NCBI RefSeq assembly: GCF_019024325.1
Contig: NZ_JAFNJS010000003.1
Span: 434,001-498,000, forward strand
Reading direction: 5' to 3'
Origin: Falsiroseomonas tokyonensis
GTDB taxonomy: Bacteria > Pseudomonadota > Alphaproteobacteria > Acetobacterales > Acetobacteraceae
Length of the DNA stretch: 64,000 bases
The notes under the pieces were generated by a model. The model was not told where the DNA came from, searched no databases, and was given only the letters and a program-made list of their open reading frames with translations. Of the stretch, positions 35,979 through 44,648 are shown one piece after another (positions within the stretch are counted from its first letter, which is position 1; every line of letters starts with the position of its first letter). Position numbers and translations under genes: made by a program.

Positions 35979-36068
35979 GCGTTGGTAGCTTAGTGGTAGA
36001 GCTCCTGACTTCAAAAAGCCTCGGCTTTCTCAGATCGGGCGGCGCGGGTTCGAATCCCGTTCGACGCA
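35979..36068 (+). tRNA. tRNA-like gene, anticodon UCA, with a 14-nt hairpin insert in the anticodon loop
   Basis: The cloverleaf is clear: 7-bp acceptor GCGTTGG/TCGACGC with two G-U pairs, D-stem GCTT/GAGC with loop AGTGGTA, T-stem GCGGG/CCCGT around TTCGAAT, discriminator A at 36068. The anticodon stem CTGA/TCAG closes a 21-nt loop. Removing the self-complementary 36015-36028 (AAAGC-CTCG-GCTTT) leaves the normal 7-nt loop CTTCAAC with anticodon UCA, so the insert lies at the canonical 37/38 intron position. The variable region is about 9 nt. UCA reads UGA, but the 7-bp acceptor and 4-bp D-stem are unlike selC. CCA is not encoded (ACA follows). It could be a specialised tRNA, a decoy or bait, or a pseudogene. 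Confidence 0.7.
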
Positions 36069-36080
36069 ACAAGGAGCTCC

Positions 36081-37019
36081 ATGACGCTCTACCTCAATGA
36101 AAGCCATGCACGGAGGCGGTTTAAGGAGCTTCTTGGCCAAGCAAACCACATGATCGTAACGATCTTGGTCGGACTTGACGCCGTTGAGCAGGGTCTCGTG
36201 ACGGCACCGCCTCCCGATCTTCATGCAGCTTGGTCACCGGCGAACCCAGTTAATTCAGCGAGGCGGGCAAGACGGCTTGTACTGGATATGGTGCTCGTAC
36301 GTTCAGTGGATGCCGTCGATGTGTATTTGAGGATGTGCCGGCGCTCGCCTGGCTTGATTCAAGAAGTAGAGCTGAAGAACGGTGTTGATGGCGCTGGACG
36401 AAGTGTATTCAACAAAATTTTGGCATTGGAGAAGCGCTATTGGTCTGAATCGCCGGTTTTGTTTTCTTTGGTTTCTGTGATGGTTGCTTGGCGCAACAAA
36501 GGCGCGCATGAGGAAGCGGATACGGAAGTAAGTGATCTTCACAGAAAAACGCTCCGCGACAATGCGGCAGACATCGCTTCCGTCTATCGAGGCCTCGACG
36601 TTGAGAGGTTGCTTGTTGGGTTTGACTCAGCAGCACCCACCTTCAAAGAGGTCGCATCCCTCATAAGTGCAGCCCAAAATTTTATCCATATTTTGGAGAT
36701 TGCTCTTTTCCGAGACTTAGATGCGGATCAGTATTTGAGGGAGCTGGTCTGGAAGGCGCCGCCCGATGTCTATGGTAATTATGCTTATCTATTTAGAAAG
36801 AAGCGCTTGCAATCGATCTGGGGTCGAGACTATTCGGAAAGGCCCACGGCCGTTCGTAGATACTTGCGGCAGTTTGGCCTTGTGACTGACCGTAGGCACG
36901 ATCATGCGGCCACCTTTTCTGCGTCCGCGATCGATAGACTCTGCGCACGAACGCCGCTGGAAGTATTTGAATGGGCCAACCCAGAAAAGTCAGTTGAGGT
37001 GCTTGACAAAAAAGACTAA
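36081..37019 (+). CDS. Unrecognised protein with HEPN-like R-x4-H motif, adjoining the tRNA-like gene
   Basis: A mostly helical 312-residue protein in markedly lower-GC DNA than its neighbours. Residues 138-143 read RNKGAH, matching the R-N/x-x3-H catalytic motif of HEPN ribonucleases, in the helix context LVSVMVAWRNKGAHEE. I do not recognise the family otherwise. AAGGAG lies 6-7 bases before the ATG and only four bases after the discriminator of the tRNA-like gene, so both are probably on one transcript. Known HEPN proteins often cleave tRNA or mRNA as toxins or in phage defence; a link here is inference. Confidence 0.6.
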   Translation: MTLYLNESHARRRFKELLGQANHMIVTILVGLDAVEQGLVTAPPPDLHAAWSPANPVNSARRARRLVLDMVLVRSVDAVDVYLRMCRRSPGLIQEVELKNGVDGAGRSVFNKILALEKRYWSESPVLFSLVSVMVAWRNKGAHEEADTEVSDLHRKTLRDNAADIASVYRGLDVERLLVGFDSAAPTFKEVASLISAAQNFIHILEIALFRDLDADQYLRELVWKAPPDVYGNYAYLFRKKRLQSIWGRDYSERPTAVRRYLRQFGLVTDRRHDHAATFSASAIDRLCARTPLEVFEWANPEKSVEVLDKKD

Positions 37020-37108
37020 TCAGCTCGCGCGGATTTATTTTAGTGTTAGTGCCATTTTTGCTGGCCTCATAGTTGGGGTAAAATTGGGCCGCAGTCGATT
37101 TTTACTCA

Positions 37109-38071
37109 TCACCCCGAACAGCTCGCCCCCCCCAACACGCAAAACTTCGCGCAATGCGGGTGGTTCAGCGCCACCGGTCGCGCCGCCTCCGCCAACGTCC
37201 CCCCCAGCTCGAACTGCGCGTCGTAGGGCAGCAGCGTGCAGGCCACCACCGCGGGCCTTTCCGCCCCGCGCCGCTTCACCACCATGCGCGAGGTCGCGCA
37301 CATCATCTGCTCCGGGTGTTTCCCCAGAATGCCCCAGCAGGCCTCGGTGATCTCCGGCACGTCCACGGCCGCGTCCATCTCGGGAAACAGCATCAGCGCC
37401 ACCGGGTCCGCGGCCTCGATCGGAATGGCGTGTTCGGCGAACAGCCGGGCGAAGCCGGCGCGCATCGCGGCCTCATCCTCCCCGCCAAAGCTGGCGCGGC
37501 CGGCGACGTGCACGCGAAACCCCTCGCGCGCCAGCCAGCCGAGGCCTTCCAGCGTGGCGGCGAAACTGCCGGCGCCGCGTTCGAAATCGTGGTGCGCGGC
37601 GCTGTGGTGGTCCAGGCTCACACGCAGCGTCAGACGCTCCGTCCCGAACCGCTCCCGCACGTCCAGCAGTCTGCGCGCATACCGCTTCATCGGCTTCATC
37701 GCATTGGTCAGCACCAGCGCCTGCAGGCCACGGCCCAGCACATCTTCCAGCATCGGCACCAGGCCGGGATTCATGAAGGGCTCGCCGCCCGTGAACCCCA
37801 CCTCGCGCAGCGCCGTGCCCGTCGCCGCGGCCTCGTCCAGATAGGCCGAAACCTCCGCCGCCGAGAGATAGACCAGCGCATCGTTGCGCGGGCTGCTTTC
37901 GATGTAGCAGGCGCGGCAGGTGATGTTGCAGAGCGTGCCGGTGTTGAACCACAGCGTCTCCAGCGCCACGGGCGCCACCGTCGCGCGGCGCACCCCCTTG
38001 GCGGTCACGGCCGGGTCGCGGAATTTTTCGGGGGCGAGGGGCCGCGGCATGGCCAGGCTCAGTGTCGACAA
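37109..38071 (-). CDS. Radical SAM protein
   Basis: A 320-residue radical SAM enzyme. The [4Fe-4S] CX3CX2C motif is CNITCRAC at about residues 57-64, followed by the GGEPFMNPGL SAM-binding segment. The C-terminus CAKFCVLGGASCSG and an internal CWGILGKHPEQMMCATSR add further cysteines, perhaps for an auxiliary cluster. AAAGGA sits 7 bases before a TTG at 38071, preferred here; the first ATG is 38050. Substrate unknown. The frame is open far upstream, but that part lies inside the next gene in another frame. Confidence 0.85.
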   Translation of the reverse strand: MSTLSLAMPRPLAPEKFRDPAVTAKGVRRATVAPVALETLWFNTGTLCNITCRACYIESSPRNDALVYLSAAEVSAYLDEAAATGTALREVGFTGGEPFMNPGLVPMLEDVLGRGLQALVLTNAMKPMKRYARRLLDVRERFGTERLTLRVSLDHHSAAHHDFERGAGSFAATLEGLGWLAREGFRVHVAGRASFGGEDEAAMRAGFARLFAEHAIPIEAADPVALMLFPEMDAAVDVPEITEACWGILGKHPEQMMCATSRMVVKRRGAERPAVVACTLLPYDAQFELGGTLAEAARPVALNHPHCAKFCVLGGASCSG

Positions 38072-38144
38072 GGCGCGATCCTTTCGCGGGCGGCGGCCCC
38101 CCGTAACTTCGCGGCGGGGTGGGGCGGGGTTACGCAGGCGGGCG

Positions 38145-39092
38145 TCATGGCGCGGTGAGGAATTCGCGCAGCGGCGCCACCATGGAAGCCGGCGCTTCCT
38201 CCATCGGCACATGGCCGAGGCCAGGCAGCACCACAAGCCGCGCCTCCGGCAGGGCGCGCAGATAGTCCTGGGCGTTCGCCACCGGCACCATCCGGTCCTC
38301 GGCACCCCAGAGCAGCAGGGTGGGGGCCGAGATCCTGGCCAGGATCGGCTCGGGCGGCGGCAGCACATGCTGGCCGGCGCGGGCGACGATCGCCTGGCGC
38401 ACGCCGGGGGCCAGCAGCATGTCGCGATAGGTGGCGAAGCGCGCCGGGGTCAGCGTGGCGGGGTCGGCATAAGCGGGCTCCAGGCTCGCCCGCAGCAGGC
38501 GGTCCGGCAGGGTATAGGGCAAAGCGCGCAGCAGCAGCGGCACGCGCGGCGGCGCGTCGTAGCCGATGCCGGGGCTGGCAAAGCCGTCGGGCGCCATCAG
38601 CACCAGGCGGTCCACGCGCTCCGGATGCGCCGCGGCGAAGCGCCAGGCGATCCGCCCGCCCATGGAACTGCCAAGGATATGCGCCCGCGCCAGCCCCAGC
38701 CGGTCCATCAGCGCGACCAGCACCGCCAGGGCGCGCGCATCGGTGTAGTCGCCGCTGGGGTCGGGGCCGGTCAGGCCGAAGCCGGGCAGGTCGAGGCGGA
38801 TGACGCGGAAATCCGCCTCCAGCATCGGCGCCACCTCCTCCCAGGCCTGCAGGCTGCTGGCGAAGCCGTGCAGCAGGATCAGGGCAGGGGCCTCCGGCCG
38901 GCCGGTGTCGCGCAGATGCAGGCGCAGGCCCGCCACCTCCAGGAAGCGGGACGGGGGCGCGGCATAGCTGGCCTCCAGCGCCGCGCGCGGCCGGTCGGGG
39001 GTGTAGAGCCACCAGGCGGCCGCCAGCAGCACCAGCGCGCCCAGGATAAGAATCAGACGCATGCGGAAGGGGGGTGGGGGCGCATGAGCCAT
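38145..39092 (-). CDS. Alpha/beta hydrolase with N-terminal membrane anchor
   Basis: A 315-residue alpha/beta-hydrolase. A hydrophobic segment RLILILGALVLLAAAWWLY near the start anchors or exports it. The oxyanion region is LILLHGFASSLQAW, the nucleophile elbow GSSMGG, the acid region LLLWGAEDRMVPVANA and the His in LPGLGHVPMEEAPA. It resembles meta-cleavage-product hydrolase or lipase-like members. ATG 39092 or 39062 could be the start. It ends 73 bp before the radical SAM start. Confidence 0.88.
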   Translation of the reverse strand: MAHAPPPPFRMRLILILGALVLLAAAWWLYTPDRPRAALEASYAAPPSRFLEVAGLRLHLRDTGRPEAPALILLHGFASSLQAWEEVAPMLEADFRVIRLDLPGFGLTGPDPSGDYTDARALAVLVALMDRLGLARAHILGSSMGGRIAWRFAAAHPERVDRLVLMAPDGFASPGIGYDAPPRVPLLLRALPYTLPDRLLRASLEPAYADPATLTPARFATYRDMLLAPGVRQAIVARAGQHVLPPPEPILARISAPTLLLWGAEDRMVPVANAQDYLRALPEARLVVLPGLGHVPMEEAPASMVAPLREFLTAP

Positions 39093-39241
39093 AGATGCGG
39101 ATGGCGGCCGCCCTGTCGATGGTCCCGCGGCGGAAAACCCGGCTTCCCGCGGCAGGGCTGCGGCGGGGCGAGCGGCCTTTCACCCGGGGGTTGCGCCGGG
39201 CTGGCCGGGCCGCTAGGAAGCTCTCCGCCCTCCGACGGCAC

Positions 39242-39316
<75 letters not shown>

Positions 39317-39352
39317 CGCCCTTTCAATTACATAGCGGCGCCGCGGACCTTC

Positions 39353-39400
39353 GCGGACTCATCGGGTAGACATGTCGCGGACTCACTGCGGACTCATCTG
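39353..39400 (+). promoter_or_regulatory. Left arm-type integrase sites (three GCGGACTC repeats)
   Basis: GCGGACTC occurs at 39353, 39377 and 39388, spaced 24 and 11 bp, in one orientation. The same three-site array with identical spacing lies near the right end at 57841. Direct repeats flanking the core at this distance are how tyrosine integrases of lambda/P4 type mark attP arms. Confidence 0.75.
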
Positions 39401-39408
39401 CGCGCGAG

Positions 39409-39849
39409 CTAGCGCTGGCCCTGTATGGCGGTCCGCAGCCGCTCCTTGAGCTCAGTCGCGACCGCGGCCGCCAAGCCATGCTTCGCGGCGAAATCCTCGG
39501 CAGCTTGAAGCACGGCGTTGACGACGGCAGCTGACGCGGCTGCGGCGATGAGGGGTGGCATTGGCGACTTCGCCAGAGCGGTGAGCGCAGATGAGCCGCG
39601 ACGCTGGCCCTCGCTCGGCCCCAGCCCATCCATCTGGATTGAATCGAGGTAGGCCTTCCGGGCAGCTTCTTCCTCCGCCCTGAGCTGCGCCTTTCGATCA
39701 AGGTGCGCCTTCACGGCTTGAGCATCGAAGACCCACGGATGCCCGTTGGTGCCACGCTGCACAACTGGCAGATCAGGGTCGGTCGCAAGGCGATTATTTA
39801 GGGTCGGCAGCGACATGCCGAGGAACCGTGCAAGATCACCCTTGTTCAC
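39409..39849 (-). CDS. Nu1/terminase small-subunit-like DNA-binding protein
   Basis: A 146-residue protein starting with a HTH: NKGDLARFLGMSLPTLNNRL, then a wing HPWVFDAQAVKAHLDRKAQL. This is the layout of the Nu1-type small terminase DNA-binding domain. A helical region with LDSIQMDGLG and a C-terminal helix follow. GTG 39849 is chosen because GGAGG lies 7 bases upstream. Phage satellites often carry their own small terminase to redirect packaging by a helper. A plain excisionase/regulator is the alternative. Confidence 0.6.
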   Translation of the reverse strand: MNKGDLARFLGMSLPTLNNRLATDPDLPVVQRGTNGHPWVFDAQAVKAHLDRKAQLRAEEEAARKAYLDSIQMDGLGPSEGQRRGSSALTALAKSPMPPLIAAAASAAVVNAVLQAAEDFAAKHGLAAAVATELKERLRTAIQGQR

Positions 39850-40022
39850 TGTCACCCCTCCGAATAGAAGAAGACCCAAAAACGGAAAAGACAACGCAAA
39901 GCATTCTTTTATAATTTAGATCCCGCCTCTTACCGGGGTCCAAATTACCCGTGTACCGGCCGAGATCTGGGAAGGACCCGCGCAATATTGTTGCGTCGAG
40001 GTCCCCCCCTCGGCCCTGCCGG

Positions 40023-40811
40023 TCACTTAGACTGCTTCAAGGCGAGGTCGATGGCCTTGGCCATCAGGCGCGGGAAGTCCCGCTCGATGCTCGCACGGGT
40101 GATGCCTTCGAAGTCGAGGCGCGGGGTGTAGCTGGGCGGGCTGCCGACAATGGCAGCCACCGGCAGCACCAAACCCAGCGCCCGATTGCGCACCATGTAG
40201 ATGCCTGGCGGCAACCCACCGCCGCCTAGATCGTCCTTCCGCCGCCCCTGCGGCCGCCCTGGCACGATGGCGAAGTAGCTCTCCCCCTTCCGCAGGCCAC
40301 GCCCCTTGCGGCCCCATGCATTCTGGGTGGAGCCGACTTCCTTGAAGGCGTTCAGGCTGGAGAGGATCTTCACGATCTGCCCGGCCTTCATGTTCCCATA
40401 GGCGTCGAGGTCCGCATACCGGGTCGGCACCAGGTAGTAGCCTGGCGGCAGAACCCCCGCATCCGACAGCGCCTTTTCGTGGGACTTCTGTCCTCGCGCG
40501 CCACCATCGATCTGTGTCCGCAGATAGACCGAGGCCGGCAGCCCCTTCTTCTTCATGTCGATCCGATCGCGCAGCGCCACGGCCATGTTGAGGTATCTCG
40601 GCTGCGCCTTGTCCACCAGAACACCGCCACGGGTGTACTGCATCGGCCGGTCCAAGACGCGATCCATCGCCTCCCACACCGCCTCGCGCGCGTTAAAGCC
40701 TGTCCAGTTGAGAGCGTCTGCCGAGGCCTTCGGCAGGCGGTTCTTGGCATAGTCCGCAAGCATAACCGTCATGCGGTTCAGGTCACTGCGGAAGTTGAGC
40801 TTCAGGGTCAT
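40023..40811 (-). CDS. Phage minor-tail/tail-completion-like protein
   Basis: A 262-residue protein beginning LKLNFRSDLNRMTVMLADYA. A central part with basic residues and a hydrophobic GIYMVRNRALGLVLPVAAIV, then the end GITRASIERDFPRLMAKAIDLALKQSK, recall the layout of lambda gpZ-like minor tail proteins. I recognise the pattern only loosely. ATG 40811 has GGAAG eight bases upstream; the longer open frame to 41147 covers the iteron region and is not credible. Confidence 0.5.
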   Translation of the reverse strand: MTLKLNFRSDLNRMTVMLADYAKNRLPKASADALNWTGFNAREAVWEAMDRVLDRPMQYTRGGVLVDKAQPRYLNMAVALRDRIDMKKKGLPASVYLRTQIDGGARGQKSHEKALSDAGVLPPGYYLVPTRYADLDAYGNMKAGQIVKILSSLNAFKEVGSTQNAWGRKGRGLRKGESYFAIVPGRPQGRRKDDLGGGGLPPGIYMVRNRALGLVLPVAAIVGSPPSYTPRLDFEGITRASIERDFPRLMAKAIDLALKQSK

Positions 40812-40820
40812 GGCTAATAC

Positions 40821-40839
40821 TTCCCGTTTATACCGGGAA
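40821..40839. promoter_or_regulatory. Inverted repeat just upstream of the tail-like gene
   Basis: TTCCCG-TTTATAC-CGGGAA is a perfect 6-bp inverted repeat with a 7-bp AT-rich spacer, ten bases upstream of the start at 40811 and covering its expected ribosome-binding or promoter region. A repressor site is plausible. Confidence 0.45.
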
Positions 40840-40991
40840 TAGTACCACAAATCGGCCATGGCTGCGATTGGATTTTCATGATCGCAGACAAAGGCAAGTC
40901 GATCGCCTGAATTTTCCTCCCACCGGACCCTTAACAGCGCCACCCCCTGAACCAATCGTGCGGCTTGCCCTCTTACTACCCCTTCAAAATC

Positions 40992-41102
40992 GGTGTTCCA
41001 CGTGTTCTTGTGTTCCAAGTGGGTATAAGCCTCTGTAGTATAACGGGAAATCCGGAACACCGTTACGAATTCGGGCCGGAACACCTTGGCCAAAGGTGTT
41101 CC
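40992..41102. repeat. Left iteron-like cluster (GGTGTTCC/GGAACACC)
   Basis: Six copies or close variants of GGTGTTCC or its complement lie at 40992, 41002 (partial), 41010, 41054, 41078 and 41095. The last two form a 10-bp inverted repeat, GGAACACCTT-5 nt-AAGGTGTTCC. No gene covers the region. The same octamer clusters at 57697-57807. Together with a primase-helicase operon this resembles an iteron origin, as with the P4 alpha protein sites. Confidence 0.7.
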
Positions 41103-41147
41103 AGATTGAGATGCCCCGGGGCCGCGCCAGACAGCAGCCGGAGGCAC

Positions 41148-41182
41148 AAAAAAGGCCGCTCCCTCGGAACGGGGAGCGGCCT
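41148..41182 (-). terminator. Rho-independent terminator of the primase-helicase operon
   Basis: AGGCCGCTCCC pairs over 11 bp with GGGAGCGGCCT around an 8-nt loop; read on the - strand it ends in a run of six T. It lies 58 bases past the helicase stop. Confidence 0.9.
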
Positions 41183-41239
41183 CAAAGCCGCACGGCGGCA
41201 GGCCAGCCGCGTCGGCGCGTGAAGGAAAATTCGCCTATG

Positions 41240-43186
41240 TCAGGGGGCCTCGCCCGCGTCACCCGTCGCCAGCAGCGCCGGTGCGATCTCATAGAGGCGG
41301 GTCTTTCCCACCCCTGCCACGCTGAGAGCCTTCGAAGATTTCCCGTCCGCGCCGGGGATCACATGCCCGCGTTCCACCAGCACGCGCATGGCGGCCCGCG
41401 GATTCAGCCCCGCCAGCGCCTCGGCCATGCCTTCGCTGGTCACGTAATATACCCACCGCCAATCCTGCGCATCGGCCGGATTGACCTGCCAGCGGCGCCA
41501 GCCGGCCCGCTTGATGGCGCGGAAGCGCTCCGGCGGCGGCGTGCCCGCATGGTCTTCCTGCCCATCGCCCCCGCGGTCTTCGGCGTCCTGGCGCCGGCTG
41601 TTCCGATCCGCCCAGACTTCGAAGCGGGAAGGGCCATGGGAAAGCAGGAAATCGCGGAGCTTCCGCATCGCTGCCGCGTCCTCCCGCGCCCCCACTGTCC
41701 CGCGCTCCGAAAGCGCCGCCTCAAGGCAGAGGCGCGCGGCGCACTCTGCATCGGTCGGTGGCCAAGGCACGATGCCAGCCTCGGCCGCCAACTCGCCGGC
41801 CGCGGCGATCAATGCGAAGCGGCGCGTCATCCGCTGCACCTGGCCGTCCGCCCCGGCGGGGGCCAAGCGCTTGAAGACCGCGTCCACAAGCTCCGCCAGG
41901 CGTCGCCGAAAGGCCGCCTCATCCACCGCCATTTGCGAGGTGAGCCACACGATGAAGGCCCGTGCGGCGACGCCATAGTGGTGCCGCGTGACGGCCTCGA
42001 TACGCTTGGCCAGGGCCCCGCCATCGGCGCAGCCGTGCAGATCCTCGAAAAGGCCATGCCCCGCGCCAGCATCGGCCGGGACATGGACCAGCCGCACTTC
42101 CTGGCCCGCCATCACGCGCTGGCCGGCCTCGGCCATCTTCGCTTCAAGGGTGCCTTCGCCGGTGGAGAAAACCAGCAGCCGGAAGCGCGCCTGCTGGCGC
42201 ATGAAGCCGCTGCGCTGCGCTCGCAATTTCCCGGCGCCGTTCGCGATCATGAAGACGACGTCGCCAACTTCCTGCGCGCGCGCCTGGTTCATCTCATCCA
42301 GGATCATCAGGGCGTCGTTGTGCAGGGAGGCCGCGCCTTCCTGCCCGTTGGCGGTGCCGTTCCAGGACCGCCAGAAGTCTTTCGCGCCCTCCCGCGGCCC
42401 GCCACCCCACACGCTGGCGGCGACGCGGCCGGCGGCGCTCTTGCCCACCGATGAATTGCCGACGTAGTGGACGCCGCCGCCTTCCTCGCCCAGCAGCTCC
42501 AGCAGCGGCCCAGCGAGGGCGGTGCTGGCGGCCAGCATCAGGCGTGAATTGCCAATGCAAAGCGCCCCCACCTTCGCCTTCCAGTCTTCCAGCGACCCGG
42601 CCTTGCGGAAGTCGTGCGACTGCGGCTCCGCCGACTGCAGGATGACCCGCTCCCGCGCCTCGCCGATGACCCCATCCGGCAGGACGAACACCAAGCGGTC
42701 GCCGACACGATGCCACCCGATGCGCGGCACGCTGACCGCGCGCTCCGGCGTCTGGATGCTGCAAAGGTAATCCATGAAAGCCTGGCGCGCCGCCTGACTG
42801 CTGGCCAGGTCGAGGCCGCAATCCGCGAGGATCTGCCGCACCTCTCCACCCTCACCGGCGATCAGCCGCTTGGGGATGGCGAGCTCATGCACCACGCCAT
42901 CCCGGTTGCGGAAGTGCAGCAGCAGCCCCCAGGCGCGACTTTCCGGGTCACGGGTCTCCGCCAGCACGCGGAAGGGCGCGGACAGCCATAGCGGCGTCTT
43001 TTCCTCCCGCTTGCAGAACAGGCCGCGCACCGGGTTCATGTCGAACCGCCCATCGGTGCGATCGGGCACCTTCGGCACCGGAGGCGCCGCTGGAGGCGCG
43101 GGCGCCGCGCCTTCCACAGCTCGGCGCACGGCATCGCGCGGGCGGCGACGGCGCGGAGGATCTTCGTCGGGGCTAGGCGCCGTCAT
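41240..43186 (-). CDS. DUF927-type replicative helicase/ATPase
   Basis: A 648-residue protein of the DUF927 group found in integrated elements. After a Pro/Arg-rich start (1-45) comes a middle domain and a RecA/AAA-like core with Walker A GNSSVGKS (243-250) and Walker B-like LMILDEMNQ near 290. The C-terminus has a winged-helix-like region with GMAEALAGLNPRAAMRVLVERGHV. It overlaps the Toprim gene by ATGA, so primase and helicase are made together, as in mobile-element replication modules. Confidence 0.85.
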   Translation of the reverse strand: MTAPSPDEDPPRRRRPRDAVRRAVEGAAPAPPAAPPVPKVPDRTDGRFDMNPVRGLFCKREEKTPLWLSAPFRVLAETRDPESRAWGLLLHFRNRDGVVHELAIPKRLIAGEGGEVRQILADCGLDLASSQAARQAFMDYLCSIQTPERAVSVPRIGWHRVGDRLVFVLPDGVIGEARERVILQSAEPQSHDFRKAGSLEDWKAKVGALCIGNSRLMLAASTALAGPLLELLGEEGGGVHYVGNSSVGKSAAGRVAASVWGGGPREGAKDFWRSWNGTANGQEGAASLHNDALMILDEMNQARAQEVGDVVFMIANGAGKLRAQRSGFMRQQARFRLLVFSTGEGTLEAKMAEAGQRVMAGQEVRLVHVPADAGAGHGLFEDLHGCADGGALAKRIEAVTRHHYGVAARAFIVWLTSQMAVDEAAFRRRLAELVDAVFKRLAPAGADGQVQRMTRRFALIAAAGELAAEAGIVPWPPTDAECAARLCLEAALSERGTVGAREDAAAMRKLRDFLLSHGPSRFEVWADRNSRRQDAEDRGGDGQEDHAGTPPPERFRAIKRAGWRRWQVNPADAQDWRWVYYVTSEGMAEALAGLNPRAAMRVLVERGHVIPGADGKSSKALSVAGVGKTRLYEIAPALLATGDAGEAP

Positions 43187-44229
43187 GCTTGCGGTTCCGC
43201 CAGCAGCAAATCGTTGAAGTCGGAGCCGATCGGGCTGCGCGCGATCCGCACGATGCGCCCCTCGGCTTGGTGCTGCGCGACCGCGCGGGAAACGGCATCG
43301 CGGGCCTGCGCCCCTTCGTCATTGTCGGCGCAGAGGATCAAGGTGCGGACCTGAGGGGGCAGCGCGAGGCGCGCGAAATTGGAGACTGAAACGGCGGCGA
43401 CCACGCGCAGGTCCGGGCAAGCGAGCGCGACGCTCAACGCGGTTTCGATTCCCTCCGCGGCGGCGACCGTCTCGCCCTCCGGCGCCTCGCGCATCGGCTT
43501 GCCGGATGCGCCACGCTGCAGCGGGATGAAGCCGCCAGCAAAGCCGCCCAGCACGCGCTTGGCCTTGGCAAGAGGCGCCTTGCGCCACTGGCCCGCCGCG
43601 TCTCGCGCCAACCAGGTGCGATGGGTGGAGAGATGCGTGCCCTCGCCATCGATGATCGCCGCGACCATTGCGGGCAGGTCCCGGCCGGCCTCCGCGCACC
43701 AGACGGCAGGGTGAAAGCGCAGCGCCCGCGGCTGCCGCCCGAGCTCCGCCAGCGCGATGCCGCGTCCGCGCAGATAGAAGTCCACGGGCGTGCCGGCGAT
43801 CGACGGCTGCGCCGCCAGGAATAGCGCCAGGGCCGCCCTGCGGCGCGCCTCGGCCTCGGCATCCAGCCCGCGGTCCTTCGGCGCCGGCGCCGCCGGCGGG
43901 ATCGCGGGCGCCGTGCTGCCGGGGCCAATGCCCAACCAGCCCCGCGCCCAGCGCAGCGCCTCCCGTTTGTCACCGCCGAAGCGGATGGCGGCGACCAGAT
44001 CGAGCGCATCGCCGCGCTGGCCGCTTGCGAAGTCGCACCACACGCCACATCGCTCGCCGCGGATTCGCACCGCCAGGGACTGGCCACGCTCGCCGGCCAG
44101 CGAACCGCAGCGCCATTCGGCACCGTCCCGCCGGCCGTTCGGCAGCAGCTCCCGTGCCAGGTCTTCGACCCGCTGCGCCAGCATGGCCGCGATCGCGCCA
44201 GCGTCGAAGCCGTCGCGCACCGTCACCAT
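43183..44229 (-). CDS. Toprim-domain primase
   Basis: A 348-residue primase. The N-terminal part with GVWCDFASGQRGDALDLVAA is the zinc-finger-replacing region common in phage/plasmid primases. The Toprim fold follows, with AAAEGIETALSVALACP (catalytic Glu), LILCADNDEGAQARDAV (DxD-like) and IGSDFNDLL. It would prime replication of the excised element and is coupled to the DUF927 helicase. Confidence 0.88.
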   Translation of the reverse strand: MVTVRDGFDAGAIAAMLAQRVEDLARELLPNGRRDGAEWRCGSLAGERGQSLAVRIRGERCGVWCDFASGQRGDALDLVAAIRFGGDKREALRWARGWLGIGPGSTAPAIPPAAPAPKDRGLDAEAEARRRAALALFLAAQPSIAGTPVDFYLRGRGIALAELGRQPRALRFHPAVWCAEAGRDLPAMVAAIIDGEGTHLSTHRTWLARDAAGQWRKAPLAKAKRVLGGFAGGFIPLQRGASGKPMREAPEGETVAAAEGIETALSVALACPDLRVVAAVSVSNFARLALPPQVRTLILCADNDEGAQARDAVSRAVAQHQAEGRIVRIARSPIGSDFNDLLLAEPQA

Positions 44230-44648
44230 GTCTCGGGCCAGGCCGTGGGGACCCGCACCGCCATGCGGAGGATGAAGTCACGGTCCTGCGCGGGCAGCCG
44301 GCCGCGCGAAAGCACCACATCCACCAGGGCAGAGGTTTCCGCCGCATTGAACAGCGCGGGCCAGACCAGGCACTGCCGAGCAGCCTCCCGCGGCGGCATC
44401 AGTTCCCACCAGAAGCGCCCGCGAGGCGGCACTTGGCAACGCAGCACAGGCGCCGGCGCGTCGCGCAGGATGTCATCCCAAGTGAGGCCATGCGCGGCCA
44501 GCAGGCGCGGCAGGGCGCGAGCGAACACGTCCCTTTCGGCCCAATCCAAGCTGCCCAGCTTGGTTGCCATGCGCACTATCCGCCCGCGCAGCTCTGCATG
44601 CGGGCTCGGCTGCTGCGGCTGGCATGCCGAGGCCTGTGGCGCCGCCAT
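44223..44648 (-). CDS. Hypothetical protein of the replication operon
   Basis: A 141-residue protein I do not recognise. It is mostly helical with a central GRFWWELMPPREAARQCLV. ATG 44648 overlaps the upstream stop and its own end overlaps the primase start, so it is part of the five-gene replication unit. A role as a loader or accessory factor is conjecture. Confidence 0.7.
   Translation of the reverse strand: MAAPQASACQPQQPSPHAELRGRIVRMATKLGSLDWAERDVFARALPRLLAAHGLTWDDILRDAPAPVLRCQVPPRGRFWWELMPPREAARQCLVWPALFNAAETSALVDVVLSRGRLPAQDRDFILRMAVRVPTAWPETW

Noticed and set aside
35979-36068. Calling the tRNA-like gene selC (tRNA-Sec)
   Set aside because: UCA and GACTTCAAA fit, but the acceptor stem is 7 bp and the D-stem 4 bp, there is no long variable arm, and no selA/selB genes are near.
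35764-37108. AT-richer islet as a third integrated element using the tRNA-like gene as att site
   Set aside because: No repeat of the tRNA-like 3' end and no recombinase gene were found in or beside it.
39324-39701. Alternative - strand frame overlapping the Nu1-like gene
   Set aside because: The 39409-39849 frame has a recognisable HTH and a good ribosome-binding site; this one is Ser/Arg-rich shadow.
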